A DNA stretch of 64,000 nt from Procambarus clarkii. Taxonomy: Eukaryota > Arthropoda > Malacostraca > Decapoda > Cambaridae. The stretch spans positions 9,469,871-9,533,870 of the forward strand of contig NC_091214.1 in the NCBI RefSeq assembly GCF_040958095.1, written 5' to 3'. Of the stretch, positions 1 to 11,247 are shown piece after piece (position 1 is the stretch's first letter; each line of letters begins with the position of its first letter). The translations under genes and the position numbers were made by a program. The notes beneath the pieces were generated by a model. It searched no databases, was not told the origin of the DNA, and worked only from the letters and a program-made list of their open reading frames with translations.

Positions 1-2331
1 GGTTAAGGGCCTTGGAGCATTCAACTCGGAGGTAAGAGATATGGGCTGACCAAGACAAACGAGTGTCAAAGACTAACCCCAAAAGCTTCGCGGAATCCCT
101 GTACACAATGGGATGACCATAAAGCGACAAAGAGGGACGAAGAACGACATGCCTCCGAGTAAAAGTCATAGCACAAGTCTTAGACGCAGAAAACTTGAAG
201 CCATGAATGGTGGCCCAAGACGACACGGCATCAATCGCAAGTTGAAGCCGCTGTTGAAGGAGAGGGAAGTCATCACCCCGACAGCAAAGGGTAAGATCAT
301 CAACATAGAGAGCAGAGAAGATGCCAGAAGGAAGAGAGGAAAGAAGACCGTTGAGGGCAACTAGAAAAAGAGTAGTGCTCAGAACACTACCCTGGGGTAC
401 ACCCTCATACTGCTGAAAAGGGGCAGAGAGAGCAGTACCAAGCCGCACACGAAAGGAACGACGAGAGAGGAAGCTCCGGAGGAAGAGAGGGAGGTTCCCA
501 CGAAGGCCAAAAGAAGGAAGTTGAGACAGAATATGATACCGCCAGGTAGTGTCGTAAGCCTTTTCCAGGTCAAAAAGGACGGCAACAACGGAGGTCTTCG
601 CAGCAAAAGCAGTACGAATATAGATCTCCAAGTTCACCAGGACATCCGTTGTGCTGCGGCACTTGCGAAAACCAAATTGAGAAGGGGAGAGGTGGCGATA
701 GTGTTCTAAGAACCACATCAAACGAACGTTGACCATACGTTCAAAGAGCTTGCAGACACAACTCGTGAGAGCAATAGGGCGGAAGTCCTTGGGGGATGAC
801 CCGAGAGACCCTGGTTTCCGAACAGGGAGGACAACAGCATCGAGCCAGTCTTCAGGGACTGACGACGACTCCCAGGCCCGATTGTACAGACTCAGTAAAT
901 ACTGAGACGTGCACGGAGGGAGATAGCGAAGCATTTCATAATGAATGTCATCGGAGCCCGCTGCCGTAGAACCACAAAGGGCTAGGGCAGACTGAAGCTC
1001 AGAGAGAGAGAAGGGATCATTATAGGGAAGGTGAAGATAAGTACAGAAATTTAAAGCACGAGATTCAAGGAGAGGCTTACGAAGAAGGAAGGATTGGGGG
1101 AGATGAGAACCAGAACTAACAGAGGAGAAATGGGAACCCAGTTTGGTCGCAACCTGCAACCGGTCCGCCACAAGAGCACTATGAAGGCGAAGGACCGGTG
1201 AGACATCGGGAACGAACTTACCCGCAATCTTGCGGATACGCTTCCAGACCAGTGGAAGAGGAGTTTCGGACGTAACGGTGGAGACATAAAACTCCCAGCA
1301 AGCACGTTTAGCCGCACGGATGGTCCTACGGGCCACCGCACTCGCCTTCCGAAACAAAAGAAAAGACGCAACCGTCTGCCGGCGGCGATGTCTCTTCCAG
1401 GCTGCACGCTTACCGCGGACAGCCCGAGCACAGTCCAAACTCCACCAGGGAACGCACTTCCGCGTTCCCCGAGAGGAAGAGCGAGGAATAGAGTGGAGGG
1501 CAGCGTCAAAGACAGTGTCATGAAAAAGAAGGAGGGCGCGAGGGAGAGGTAAAACGGAAAGGTCGGAAATAGTAGCACGGAGAGTAAAGAGGCGCCAGTC
1601 AGCCTCGGCAAACCGCCACTTAGGGAAGGAGAGAGGAGGGCGAAAGGAGAAAAAAGTGACAAGGATAGGAAAATGGTCACTGCCATGGAGGTCATCAAGG
1701 ACTCGCCACCCAAAATCTAAGGAAAGGGATGACGAGCACAGAGAAAGATCAAGACAAGAAAGGGAGCGAGTCCGAGAGTCCAAATGAGTGGGCTCACCAG
1801 AATTGAGAAGGGACAAGGAAGAAGAGAGGATGAAAGGTTCAAGGAGGCGACCCCGGGTGTTTGTCAGCACATCACCCCAAAGGGCATGACGACAATTGAA
1901 ATCACACAGCAGGAGCACAGGCTCCGGCAAGGAGTCTAGGAGGTGTTTAAGATCGGGAAGAGAAAGTGGGACAGTGGGGGGGGGGAGATAAATGGAACAA
2001 ACCGTGTACCATCTACGCACAAAGACACGGGCGGCAGAACAGTGGAGAGGCGAGGAAAAAAGTAAGGGGACAAAGGGAACATCGGAACGAATCAAGAGAG
2101 CAGAAGAATTATGGACCTTGTCGCTGGGGGAGGGGAGAGAAAAGATTAGCCACGGAAGCGACCAGGACGAGAACCAAGCATCGGCTCCTGGAGACAGACA
2201 CAAAGGGGCGAAAACTGTGAAATGAGAAGTTGGAGGTCAAGGAAATTGGGGTAAAATCCACGGATGTTCCACTGGAGAAAAGACATCAGCAAAGAGAGAG
2301 AGGAGAGCAACAGAGAGCAAAGAAGAAACAA
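1..2331 (-). pseudogene. Non-LTR retrotransposon ORF2 (endonuclease + reverse transcriptase), Jockey/I-type, cut by the window edge
   Basis: This encodes the replication protein of a LINE: an AP-type endonuclease that nicks the target, followed by a reverse transcriptase. The endonuclease starts with an LQWNIRG motif near 2,275. It continues with an LLLCDFNCRHALWGD segment near 1,900 and an SDHFPI motif near 1,670. The reverse transcriptase has FRPIALTS near 770, FDLEKAYDTTW near 560, [10 protein letters not shown] near 390 and a YVDDLT catalytic box near 305. A FDTRLSW motif follows near the edge. The frame appears open from about 2,150 to base 1. The start lies in a different frame, so one frameshift falls near 2,150, close to a C-run. 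ORF1 ends just upstream at 2,355. The Jockey/I assignment rests on motif style and on the zinc-knuckle ORF1. The remainder lies outside the window. Confidence 0.85.
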
Positions 2332-2354
2332 AGGTGAAGAAGGAACACAGCACG

Positions 2355-4203
2355 CTAAAAAAAAAGCACAGAGTCAGGATCAGGGTCAGGGTTAGGGGGC
2401 ATGGGTAAACTGAGTAAAGAAGGAGGGCAAGAAGCGGGAGGACGAACCAGAGGTGGACGAGCAGGGTCTGGAGGAGAAGGAAGGGGAGGAGGGGGGGCAG
2501 AAAGAGGGGAGCGCACCTCAGCAAGGGCAGTAACCGAGATGGAACCGGGGCTAAAGAAACCCCCACAGAAGGAACAGGGGGCACCACCACCGAAGCGGGA
2601 GGGGAAGGAATGATAGAATCAGAGAGAGGGGGTGAAGAAGAAAGCGAAGCTTTCTTACCGACAGGGGAGGAGGAAGGAGAGGAGCCAGGTTTCCGCTTCT
2701 GACTCAAAGACACAGGTGTCCCAGCAGCAACGTACTGGGCAACAGACTCCAGTGTCTCGATAGGAGAAGAAGATCGAGAGCGAGCAACACAACCATCAGG
2801 AGAGCGATGGACGTCGGCCGCACAGTCAGGCGGCGTGGAGAGCCAAGAGACGGAGGAGAAGGACGGGAAGGAGGACTAGAAGGAGAGGAAATAGAAGACA
2901 CAGGAGACGTGACAGACTGGGTAGAAAGGAGGGGAGCCCTAGACAGAGAACCAGGAGGGGGACTCTCCGGGACAGAACGGAGGGAAACAGGGGAGGTGGT
3001 GGTGGGTGTGTCCGGGTCTAAGGCTCGGAAACGGTTGTGAGACTGAGGAAGGTGGGAAGGACGAGGAGAGGAAGAGCGCACCACGCGAGCATAGGAGACG
3101 CCAGCGAAAGAGGGGAGACGATGAACTTGGCGCCGAGCCTCAGGAAAAGACAAACGGTCCCGGTGCTTCAAGTTGAAGACAGCCGCCTCAAGTTTGTAGC
3201 GAATACACGCACGGGTGAAGGTAGGGTGGGCCTCACCGCAATTGAGGCAGCGGGCCTGGGGAGAAGTGCACTCCAACTTAGAGTGACCCTCGCCTCCACA
3301 CAGGGGGCAGAGAGAGACAGGACTAGAGCATTTGAGGGTACCATGCCCAAACTTCCAGCACTTACCGCAGAGCCTCGGAGAGGGAATATATTCCTGAACG
3401 GAGCACCTGGCACCAGCAAGAATAACAGAGGATGGAAGGGTCCTACCATCAAAGGTAACCTTCACAACCCGAAGAGGCAGACGGCGATGACCACGAGGGG
3501 GACGAGTAAATGTATCCACCTGGAGGACAGAATGACCCTGGGCCTCGAGGACATGCTTGATATCCTCGTGGCAGTCCCTGAGATCCCTAACACCGGTCGC
3601 AACATGGTGCGGGAGAACAGTGCCCACACTGGCATTCAACCGGGCGTTCTTCGAGACCCGAACAGGGGTTTCACCAAGGCAGGATAAGGCGGCCAAGCGA
3701 GTGGCCGCATCCTGAGAAGGAGCAGCAACGAAACGGGTACCAAGACGAGTAGGGCTGAAGGTGACAGAGGCATCCACGGAGTCGACAAGATGCCTATGAA
3801 GGGAAAAATCATCAGGAGGAGTTGAGTCCAAAGGTTGGAGGTCAAAGTACTTAGTCCACATAGCAGGACCAAACAAAGCATGGAACGAAGGAGGATGGGA
3901 AGGGAGCATACAAGAGCGGCCGTGGCGGGGACGGCGATGAGAACCCGTAGAGAGAGACGGGTTGAAAGGTTCAGTAGTCGCAAGAAGAGATGGAGCCGTG
4001 CAAGGGGACGAGACGGTCACCACAGCAGGCTTGGGGCTCGACCCAACCACAGAGGGAGGGGAGCAGGGAGGAAGAGTCCGGTCTGGGCCTAAACCGGGCT
4101 CTGTAGCGGAGGCTACAGATCCCGGTCTTCCAGGACGGTCCGACTCAGGGGCCTGGTCGCCCACCCCATGAGCCTGGTTAGGAGTAGTCAAGTCGTCATC
4201 CAT
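2355..4203 (-). pseudogene. Non-LTR retrotransposon ORF1, gag-like protein with three zinc knuckles
   Basis: This is the nucleic-acid-binding ORF1 protein of the same element as the ORF2 downstream. From the ATG at 4,203 the frame is open to 2,704. A Pro/Ser-rich N-terminus is followed by a PRE-like segment. Three consecutive CCHC zinc knuckles lie near 3,330-3,220, beginning CGKCWKFGHGTLKC, then CPLCGGEGHSKLEC and CLNCGEAHPTFTRAC. Three knuckles are usual for Jockey/I-clade ORF1. A Ser/Pro-rich tail follows, and sensible composition continues only after shifting frame near 2,790 and again near 2,540, to a stop at 2,355. I infer two frameshifts. ORF2 starts about 24 bases further on. The 5' end of the element ends abruptly at about 4,218 against an unrelated LINE in the opposite orientation. 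Confidence 0.82.
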
Positions 4204-4217
4204 ATAGCAAACCAACA

Positions 4218-5390
4218 AATGTACCCATAGTAGGAAAACAGCATGTAAAGGATTTGGGAATAATAATGTCTGATGACCTAACGTTTAAGGAGCATAACCA
4301 AGCAAATATTGCGACAGCCAGAAAAATGATAGGATGGATTACGAGAACTTTCAAATCCAGGGATCCCATCACAATGGTTGTACTCTTCAAGTCACTTGTG
4401 TTGTCCCGTCTTGAGTACTGTTCAGTACTCACTTTCCCCTTCAGAGCAGGAGAGATTGCTGAAATAGAGGGAATACAGAGAACGTATACGGCACGCATAG
4501 ATGCAATAAAGCACCTAAATTATTGGGATCGTCTCAAAGCCCTCCAAATGTACTCACTAGAAAGAAGACGAGAGAGATATCAAATAATATACACCTGGAA
4601 GATACTGGAGAGCCAAGTACCAAATCTACACAGTAAAATAACAACGTACTGGAGTGAACGACATGGAAGAAATTGTAGAATAGAACCAGTGAAGAGCAGA
4701 GGTGCCATAGGCACAATCAGAGAACACTGTATAAACATCAGAGGTCCGCGGTTGTTCAACGTCCTCCCGGCAAGCATAAGAAATATTGCCGGAACAACCG
4801 TGGACATTTTCAAGAGGAAACTAGATTTATTCCTCCAAGGAGTGCCGGACCAACCGGGCTGTGGTGGGTATGTGGGCCTGCGGGCCGCTCCAAGCAACAG
4901 CCTGGTGGACCAAACTCTCACAAGTCAAGCCTGGCCTCGGGCCGGGCTTGGGGAGTAGAACAACTCCCAGAACCCCATCAACCAGGTATCAACCAGGTAA
5001 CACAAAAGGGATGGGACCCGGAACCAAGGGATACCACCTACCAGGGCAGCCAGGGAGGCCGAGCGCGGGCCAGTGCAGGAAGGTTGTGTCGTTCCCAGCA
5101 GTGCTTCCCCTTTTCAACAGGGGAGTCCTACTACTTCGTTCGTTCTCCCACACCGGTGCTAAGACCCGTCCCCCTATCGCCCTAGCCTGGACACCCAACC
5201 ATTCACTCAGGGCGGCCTCTCACAAGCGACCCCTCCAGCGGGTGGTCCGATGGCTCACAAGGCCCCTACATGGTGCCCTTCAGCACGTACACCACCCAAA
5301 GAGGGGGCAGGAGAGGGGGCACAGGCAACCCACACCTGTCCCAGGGAGGTGTACGTGAGCCCCTCACCACGGCAAGGAGGCACCACGGAG
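4218..5390 (+). pseudogene. 5'-truncated LINE: reverse-transcriptase C-terminal part and 3' UTR
   Basis: The frame from about 4,219 to 4,958 encodes the region after the catalytic box of a LINE reverse transcriptase. It begins with a [17 protein letters not shown] motif. It continues with [45 protein letters not shown] and RGAIGTIREHCINIRG, and ends in a VPDQPGCGGYVGLRAA tail. The same motif order occurs in the LINE at 49.0-51.1 kb, so the two are sister families. No stop breaks this 245-codon stretch. A GC-rich stretch to about 5,390 is probably 3' UTR. The 5' part is missing, as expected for incomplete target-primed reverse transcription. A copy of its last ~300 bases is embedded in two of the DIRS-like elements of this window. 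Confidence 0.8.
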
Positions 5391-5399
5391 GGGACCTAG

Positions 5400-7950
5400 T
5401 ACTGTAGTTTGGCACTGAATCAATGTATAGATACAGGGAGCTCACTCAGAAATTGGCATTACATTCATTTTTTTTAAGTGACATACCTTTCCTCTGTAAT
5501 CAGTATTCTATTTGTAATTTTTGTATTTCTCCCTTCGTTATTTTAATTTTTTTCTTTGCCTTGGTAAATATATAAATTCACCAATTTTTTGTTCCTTGCT
5601 CAAGTAGCAAGTGCTTCATTAAATGACAGATAAACTAACATGTAGAATTCTTTAAGCTTGCTTAAAATATAAATTAAAAAAAATCTTAACTTTTTTAAAA
5701 GTTCAAATGAGTGTTTCACATGCAGGACAAAGTACCAAAGACGGCATGTTGTGAAATTCACCTTGAAGAACCTGATACTCGACAGGTGTAATAAATTCAA
5801 TACAAGAATTTTTTACAACATATATTTGATTTAAAAAATAAAAATCTCACATTCAAATATCTGTATAATCTTTTATTATTTGTGGTCACAGTAACGTAAC
5901 ATTAGACACCATGTTACAATATTGCAGCATCTTTAAAAATATTTAAAAACACACTATTTATACAAAATAACATGTTAAATATGATTAATGACAATGTTAA
6001 GTACTGTGAATACCAGCAACTTTGTAAGAATGCAGATAAATCTGAAAATAAAGGCCTTTTCACTACTTATATTTCCATAACAGAACAATATGATTCTTAT
6101 TCATGAAGAAAACAATTCATCAAAGAATAAAGTTATGCAGTGAAAACTAAATGGGGAAAACTACTAAACTTGTGAATACCAGTGTTAGGTATCTTCTCGT
6201 GTTGCTCTGGAAGGTGTGCGTGTCACGTGCAAGTTTCACAGATAAGAGCACCTGCTCTCAAGACCACTGGGTAACAACCTCAGCTTTGTATGCTCATTGT
6301 AGTATTACATCCATTTTACCCACTCCTGTAGATCCAATACAAATATCTACAGTACTTCTTGTGGCAGTTACACAGTATACCTCTATCAGTGTTGAAATGA
6401 GGATCTCGGACAACAATATCATTATTTACACATACAGTATTAACAGTGCAAAAATACCGAGTAGTTTTGAAAGAAATATTAAGCTTGCTGAAATATATCT
6501 ACAAATTTTTACATTTTATACAACTTTCTCAGTAATTAACTGTATTTACTAATATACTGTAATGCATAAGATAATTGTGGTCTTGAGCAAGTGTGTTGTG
6601 AAACTAAAACAGCAACCTTTTAGTGAGAGGTAATATGGTCATTTGTATTTATAGTAATTCTGCAGGCAATACATGGTAATAAGGTTGTCCTTGCTGAGAT
6701 TAAAGACCAATATGAGGATTGATTTCTTGGGTAATACAGGGAGAAAAATACACCATATAGTATCAAATTAGAAATGGGGAATGCAAGTTTAACTTCTTCC
6801 TTACAATGTACATAAAATCTTAAGGGGCAGAATCTCGAAAGTATGCCAGAAAAATTTACATAAACACATTACACAATTTTGGATATCACTAACCTGAAGC
6901 CATTAAGTTGGCTAATACTGTACTAAGTAATAAATTTGCAAAAAGAATTAGGCTTGCTCTCGCCAAGCAGCTGCAAGCAACACGAAAGATACACGTAAAC
7001 CCTGAAGGTAAGAGAGAGAAAAAACAACGGGAAAATAGTTTTTATTGAAAGGGGAGAATGGAGGTGAAGAAAATGGTGACCGTCACCTTTTGAACATCTT
7101 TATCAAAGTATATATATAGATACTATCCAGCTGTCCAACTTGGCTATACAATCTTGGCCTGGCCCAACCCCTTTTGAGAACACAGAGTGCTTCACCCCAA
7201 CCCAACTGTGGCCACTGGAGAGCATCTCCCTTCACATGCACCATTTTCCTATAATACATAACATCCTGTCACCATGATCTAAACAAATCAGGTAATGTTT
7301 CAGACAAGGCATCATAAAAAAAAACAAAAAAAAACAATAGCAGTACATCCAAGCAGAAACATGTTAAGTGATTTTGAGCAGAAAGCTTATAAGGGAATGT
7401 GCCATACCTAGATTGTTATGTGCACTAAATTTAAACTGAGGAAAACAGCATTTATTTTTGTTTTCTATTTTTAAGGCTAAATATAAGGTCTTTGCCTGTT
7501 ATGCTCAAAGTGACAGTGATACACAAATGTGAAAGGTAAAAGTGCCTTGGTTGTCAAGGCTGGGGAGTGGTACAGGCAAACACAGGAGGAAGAGATGAAC
7601 AAGCACTTTCCAATTTCACAAAGTAAATACAGTACCTGACCTCAGTTTTTGTTATACCGTATGATGAATTTCTAGTGTACACACATTTTGAAAGAATTTA
7701 AAACAGAAGCCTTGAAATAATTAACATTCAGACTTTTGGTAGGGCTGCTAAGATAGCTCAAATTTTAGAACAGTTTCTTCCATATAGTTCTTGACCTTCA
7801 GAATCTTTATCTTGGCTTCCATTTCCTTTCCCAATGAACATCTCCATTCCCAAGACATCATTCTGAGATCTTATATGGAGAAACGCCTGAACCCATGGTA
7901 GCACACTTATACAAATGCAGACAAAGTTGTCACAATAACATGGCTGAAGA
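5400..7950. other. AT-rich region without recognised genes
   Basis: No coding frame with recognisable protein features is seen on either strand. The longest frame (6,151-6,552, plus) is AT-driven and unlike any family I know. The region lies downstream of the TMBIM4 stop codon on the minus strand. Part of it could be a long 3' UTR, but nothing in the sequence proves that. Confidence 0.5.
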
Positions 7951-7954
7951 TACG

Positions 7955-8083
7955 ATGACCAAACCACACATCAGTAAAAGGAGAAACGATGACATTACAT
8001 GACTCGATAATGGTCCAGGACAGACTGAAACGAGTCATGTAATGTCATCGTTTCTCCATTTTCTGATATGTGGTTTAGTCACC
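7955..8083. repeat. Foldback (hairpin) element 1
   Basis: Two nearly complementary arms surround a short centre near 8,019. The left arm starts with GATGACCAAACCACACATC and the right arm ends with GATATGTGGTTTAGTCACC. The inner arms contain GACATTACATGACTCG and its complement. The outer arms resemble those of the second hairpin 320 bp away, so the two are members of one family. No coding capacity. Confidence 0.8.
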
Positions 8084-8404
8084 ACATTTATATAATATTA
8101 AGTCACTGAGAGCATGTACAATATTATAAATTTTTAGTTTCGGTATTTAGTGTGAATATATACTGTGGTGTGGTACTGTATCTGGTCTCCCATTGTCCGA
8201 CACACGCAACCTCTTAGGGTTATTCAGATCCCCATAGCATATGCTTGGCCATTCCCCAGGATGTAATTCACAATGTTCAACAAATTACCAGGCCCTCTTT
8301 ATTTTTAGGTGAATGGGGGCATCAGATGCAAGAAAATGAATCCAATTATCGCGTCCTACCCGGGAATCGAATCCAGGACCCAGTATTGCAAGCAGAATAC
8401 TATA

Positions 8405-8561
8405 CGTTGACCAAACCACACACTAGAAAGTGAAGGGACGACGACGTTTCGGTCTGTTCTGGACCATTCTCAAGTCGATTGTGACAATCGACTTGAGAAT
8501 GATCCAGGATGGACCAAAACGTCGTCGTCCCTTCACTTTCTAGTGTGTGGTTTGGTCAACG
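8405..8561. repeat. Foldback (hairpin) element 2, 157-bp palindrome
   Basis: An almost perfect inverted repeat has 78-base arms centred on base 8,483 (CGATTGT-G-ACAATCG). It runs from CGTTGACCAAACCACACAC to its complement. The right arm continues into CATTGTGGCTCCTCATCTGAAT. A single unpaired arm of the same repeat is present at 40,115-40,225, so the hairpin consists of two head-to-head copies of an interspersed repeat. Confidence 0.88.
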
Positions 8562-9589
8562 TATTTCAGCCACGTCATTGTGGCTCCTCATCTGAATACT
8601 ATACTGTGCAGCAGAAGCCTATATCCAGGGAGGATACACGGAAAACACTTGAATTCCCCTGACTGATTAAGGCTGTACAGTATTTTGAAGAGCACACATT
8701 TTCTGATTAATATTAGTGACCATGGTTGATATATCTTATGTTAAACCCTGAGCAAGTAGTGAAGATTTGTGCATAGTTTGTTCCTGTGCACCCAGCAGTA
8801 ACTGGGTAGGTGAATGTAAAATAATTGTCAGAACTAATCAGGGAAAAAATGGTACTGAATAGCTTGACACTAGTGGTCTGAATATTCATGCACTGTACCA
8901 GTAATCCGTCCAATACCACTAAAATACATCACCTGCTCTTCAAATTTCTGAACTTCATTTCTTCAACTATTCCATTTGCATCTAAATGATGCAGTAACTC
9001 TTAAAATATATGGGCAAAGCTTAGAGATGCCATGTTGGGTATGAATGAGCCAGCCAGAGCTAAACTCTGCCATTCACACATTCATGACAAACCACCATAG
9101 ACCTAAACATTTTGGTTCCCTTTACTGAAACACTTTTGTGCTGGAATTGTTTGACAGTATATACAAGGTTCAAATGGATTGGAAAAGTCAGCAATATATC
9201 AGAGTAACTGTAAAGAATGTCAATACTATGTGAGATAATGCTTTAAGTGCTGACAAAGGGTTCTCAATCTTAACAAAAAAAATCTTAAAATTAGATTTAA
9301 TTCTAAACCCATCCACCACATATCTGAGAGAACCTTAAATGTCTATATAGTGTCTACATTTAAGATAGTGTCTGAAATTAGATTCTCTATGTACAGTGCA
9401 GTAACATTTGTCTTTTTATACTTTTACTATTTAGTAAAATATTTTTGCACACCCAGTACATATATGCAAATTGTAGGTGCACTGTACATAATGTAGAACC
9501 ATACAAAACTTTGCCTATATTTTCAGATTTCTGGCTGAGATAGAAGTTTGTAGTTCCATTTACTGTAAGGGTCCCAGTAGGACAGTTGG

Positions 9590-9830
9590 GTTCATTCTCA
9601 ACTCGCAAATGAGAATTCCGGGTTCGGACAGAAATGATTGGACACGCTTTCTATCACCTAGTGCCCCTGTCCACCAAGTAGTAAGTACCCAGGAGTTGAT
9701 CAGCTTCTTGTGGGTTTGCATCCCGGGGGGATGTCAGTAATTCGACCATGGGGAAGGGCGGGGACCTCGATAAAAGCCTAAAATGTATTGTACTGTATGT
9801 ATAAATTGGCTGCCTGTCCCCCGACAATGA
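9590..9830 (+). mobile_element. tRNA-derived SINE (family 2)
   Basis: The start resembles the B-box half of a tRNA (GAATTCCGGGTTCGGACAG). The body shares blocks with copies at 48,470-48,690 and 55,530-55,785: TATCACCTAGTGCCCCTGT, AAGTACCCAGGAGTTGATCAG and GGTTTGCATCCCGGG. It ends with GGCTGCCTGTCCCCCGACAA. It is non-coding and presumably moved by a LINE partner. Confidence 0.7.
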
Positions 9831-11080
9831 AGTTAAAGGTCATTTGCTACATATTACTTAGGCAATTTATTTAGCAATAAAATTCATTACAAATAGATGC
9901 AAAACCTATGTTGTTACCCAGATCTCCATTTGTTAATACATGATTCAAACATGAGAATATAAAGAAACTAATAAGATAACTTGGAGCGTGATAGGAAATT
10001 TTGTAGAAATAAAATCTTCTACCCGATGATAAAATCAATATTATGAATATACAGTAATTCTAATGACAATTCATATGTAAATTGTGCAGTTCATATGTAA
10101 AAAAGTCAGTAACCCAGATTCTTTTGAAGTTCCAACATCAATGGTTATAGATGTATACCATTACATAGGCCTATTGCAAAGTAATGAAAAATAATATATT
10201 ATACTAAATGGCAAAAAAGCATAACGGAAAACACAATGAAGAAAACTGTACATACAGTACTACATTCATATTAAAAACCTTGAATATGCAGAAAGTTTCT
10301 CTACGGATAAACTCAATAATCTTATCACTGTACAATAGAAAGAATAGAAAGTATTAGATGAAAGTACTTTAAAAATTGAATTAGTAGTAGTTAATGAGTG
10401 GCAAGTAGTAAGAACAATAGGTAAACTGGATAAAGAAATGTGCTGCATGTTGGGAGACACTAAGTACAAGTACAGAGCAGAGATTGCAGTCTCCTTTAGA
10501 AAATACCAATGTTGGTCAGTCTCACTGGTACACCAGTGGCTGAAGCCACACAAAACCAACTGTACCCATTCCCTGCTATGGTATTCCGAGGAAGCCATAA
10601 TATTGGAACAAATTTTTTGCAATTTGTCCTCTGTGCTTAACTTATTGTCAATTCATATCTTATAAATGTGCTACATGTGTATGAAGGGAAGATTGAATTT
10701 TGAACAATCTACTGTTTGATGGAAGCGAGCCGTTTGTATAAGAGCAGACGAGTAATGATCTATCACGTGAAATAGTGTGCACGAGGCACTTTGCTGTACA
10801 GGTTTCCACCGAGTACAATAGCTATATGATGAATGTAGCTACTTTAAGATAGAATAGTGAGGTCGGGTATATAGGTGACGAGAACCATTAAAGCAGAAAC
10901 CATTTGAGTGAATACATTAAGATAAAATCAGGAATGATAGGAAGATAGAGTTTGGGATTGCATGTGCAAGGCTGCACTCAGACATTTGCAGTATGTCAAC
11001 ACAATTAATTGGGATTTAAATATTCATGTACAAATTTTCAAGTGTCCTAGCTAGTTAAACAGTTCTTGTTTTCAACCTAT

Positions 11081-11086
11081 TTTATT
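11081..11086 (-). promoter_or_regulatory. Candidate polyadenylation signal of TMBIM4
   Basis: AATAAA on the minus strand lies 45 bases after the TMBIM4 stop. It is the nearest consensus hexamer. Other AATAAA motifs occur further downstream (for example 7,046-7,041), so a longer 3' UTR is equally possible. Confidence 0.35.
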
Positions 11087-11130
11087 TTTATATCTAATTC
11101 ACACAACCATGATTTGGTATGCTTTTAAAT

Positions 11131-11247
11131 TTAGCCCTTTCGATCACCAAAAATGCGAAGTAGCTCAAGGAACAGGTTAAGAATATCCAGGTAGAGATTA
11201 ATTGTGGCCAGAATGTACTCTTCTGGTGAAAGCTTCAGCATCATCAT
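11131..11247 (-). CDS. TMBIM4: TMBIM4 coding exon 5 and stop
   Basis: The acceptor TGTTTTACAG precedes ATGATGATG. The exon encodes [17 protein letters not shown], then [16 protein letters not shown], and ends GDRKG with a TAA stop at 11,133-11,131. It forms the last membrane segment and the short cytosolic tail. Confidence 0.96.
   Translation of the reverse strand: MMMLKLSPEEYILATINLYLDILNLFLELLRIFGDRKG

Noticed and set aside
6151-6552. 133-codon plus-strand frame
   Set aside because: AT-driven composition, no recognisable domain, no support from context.
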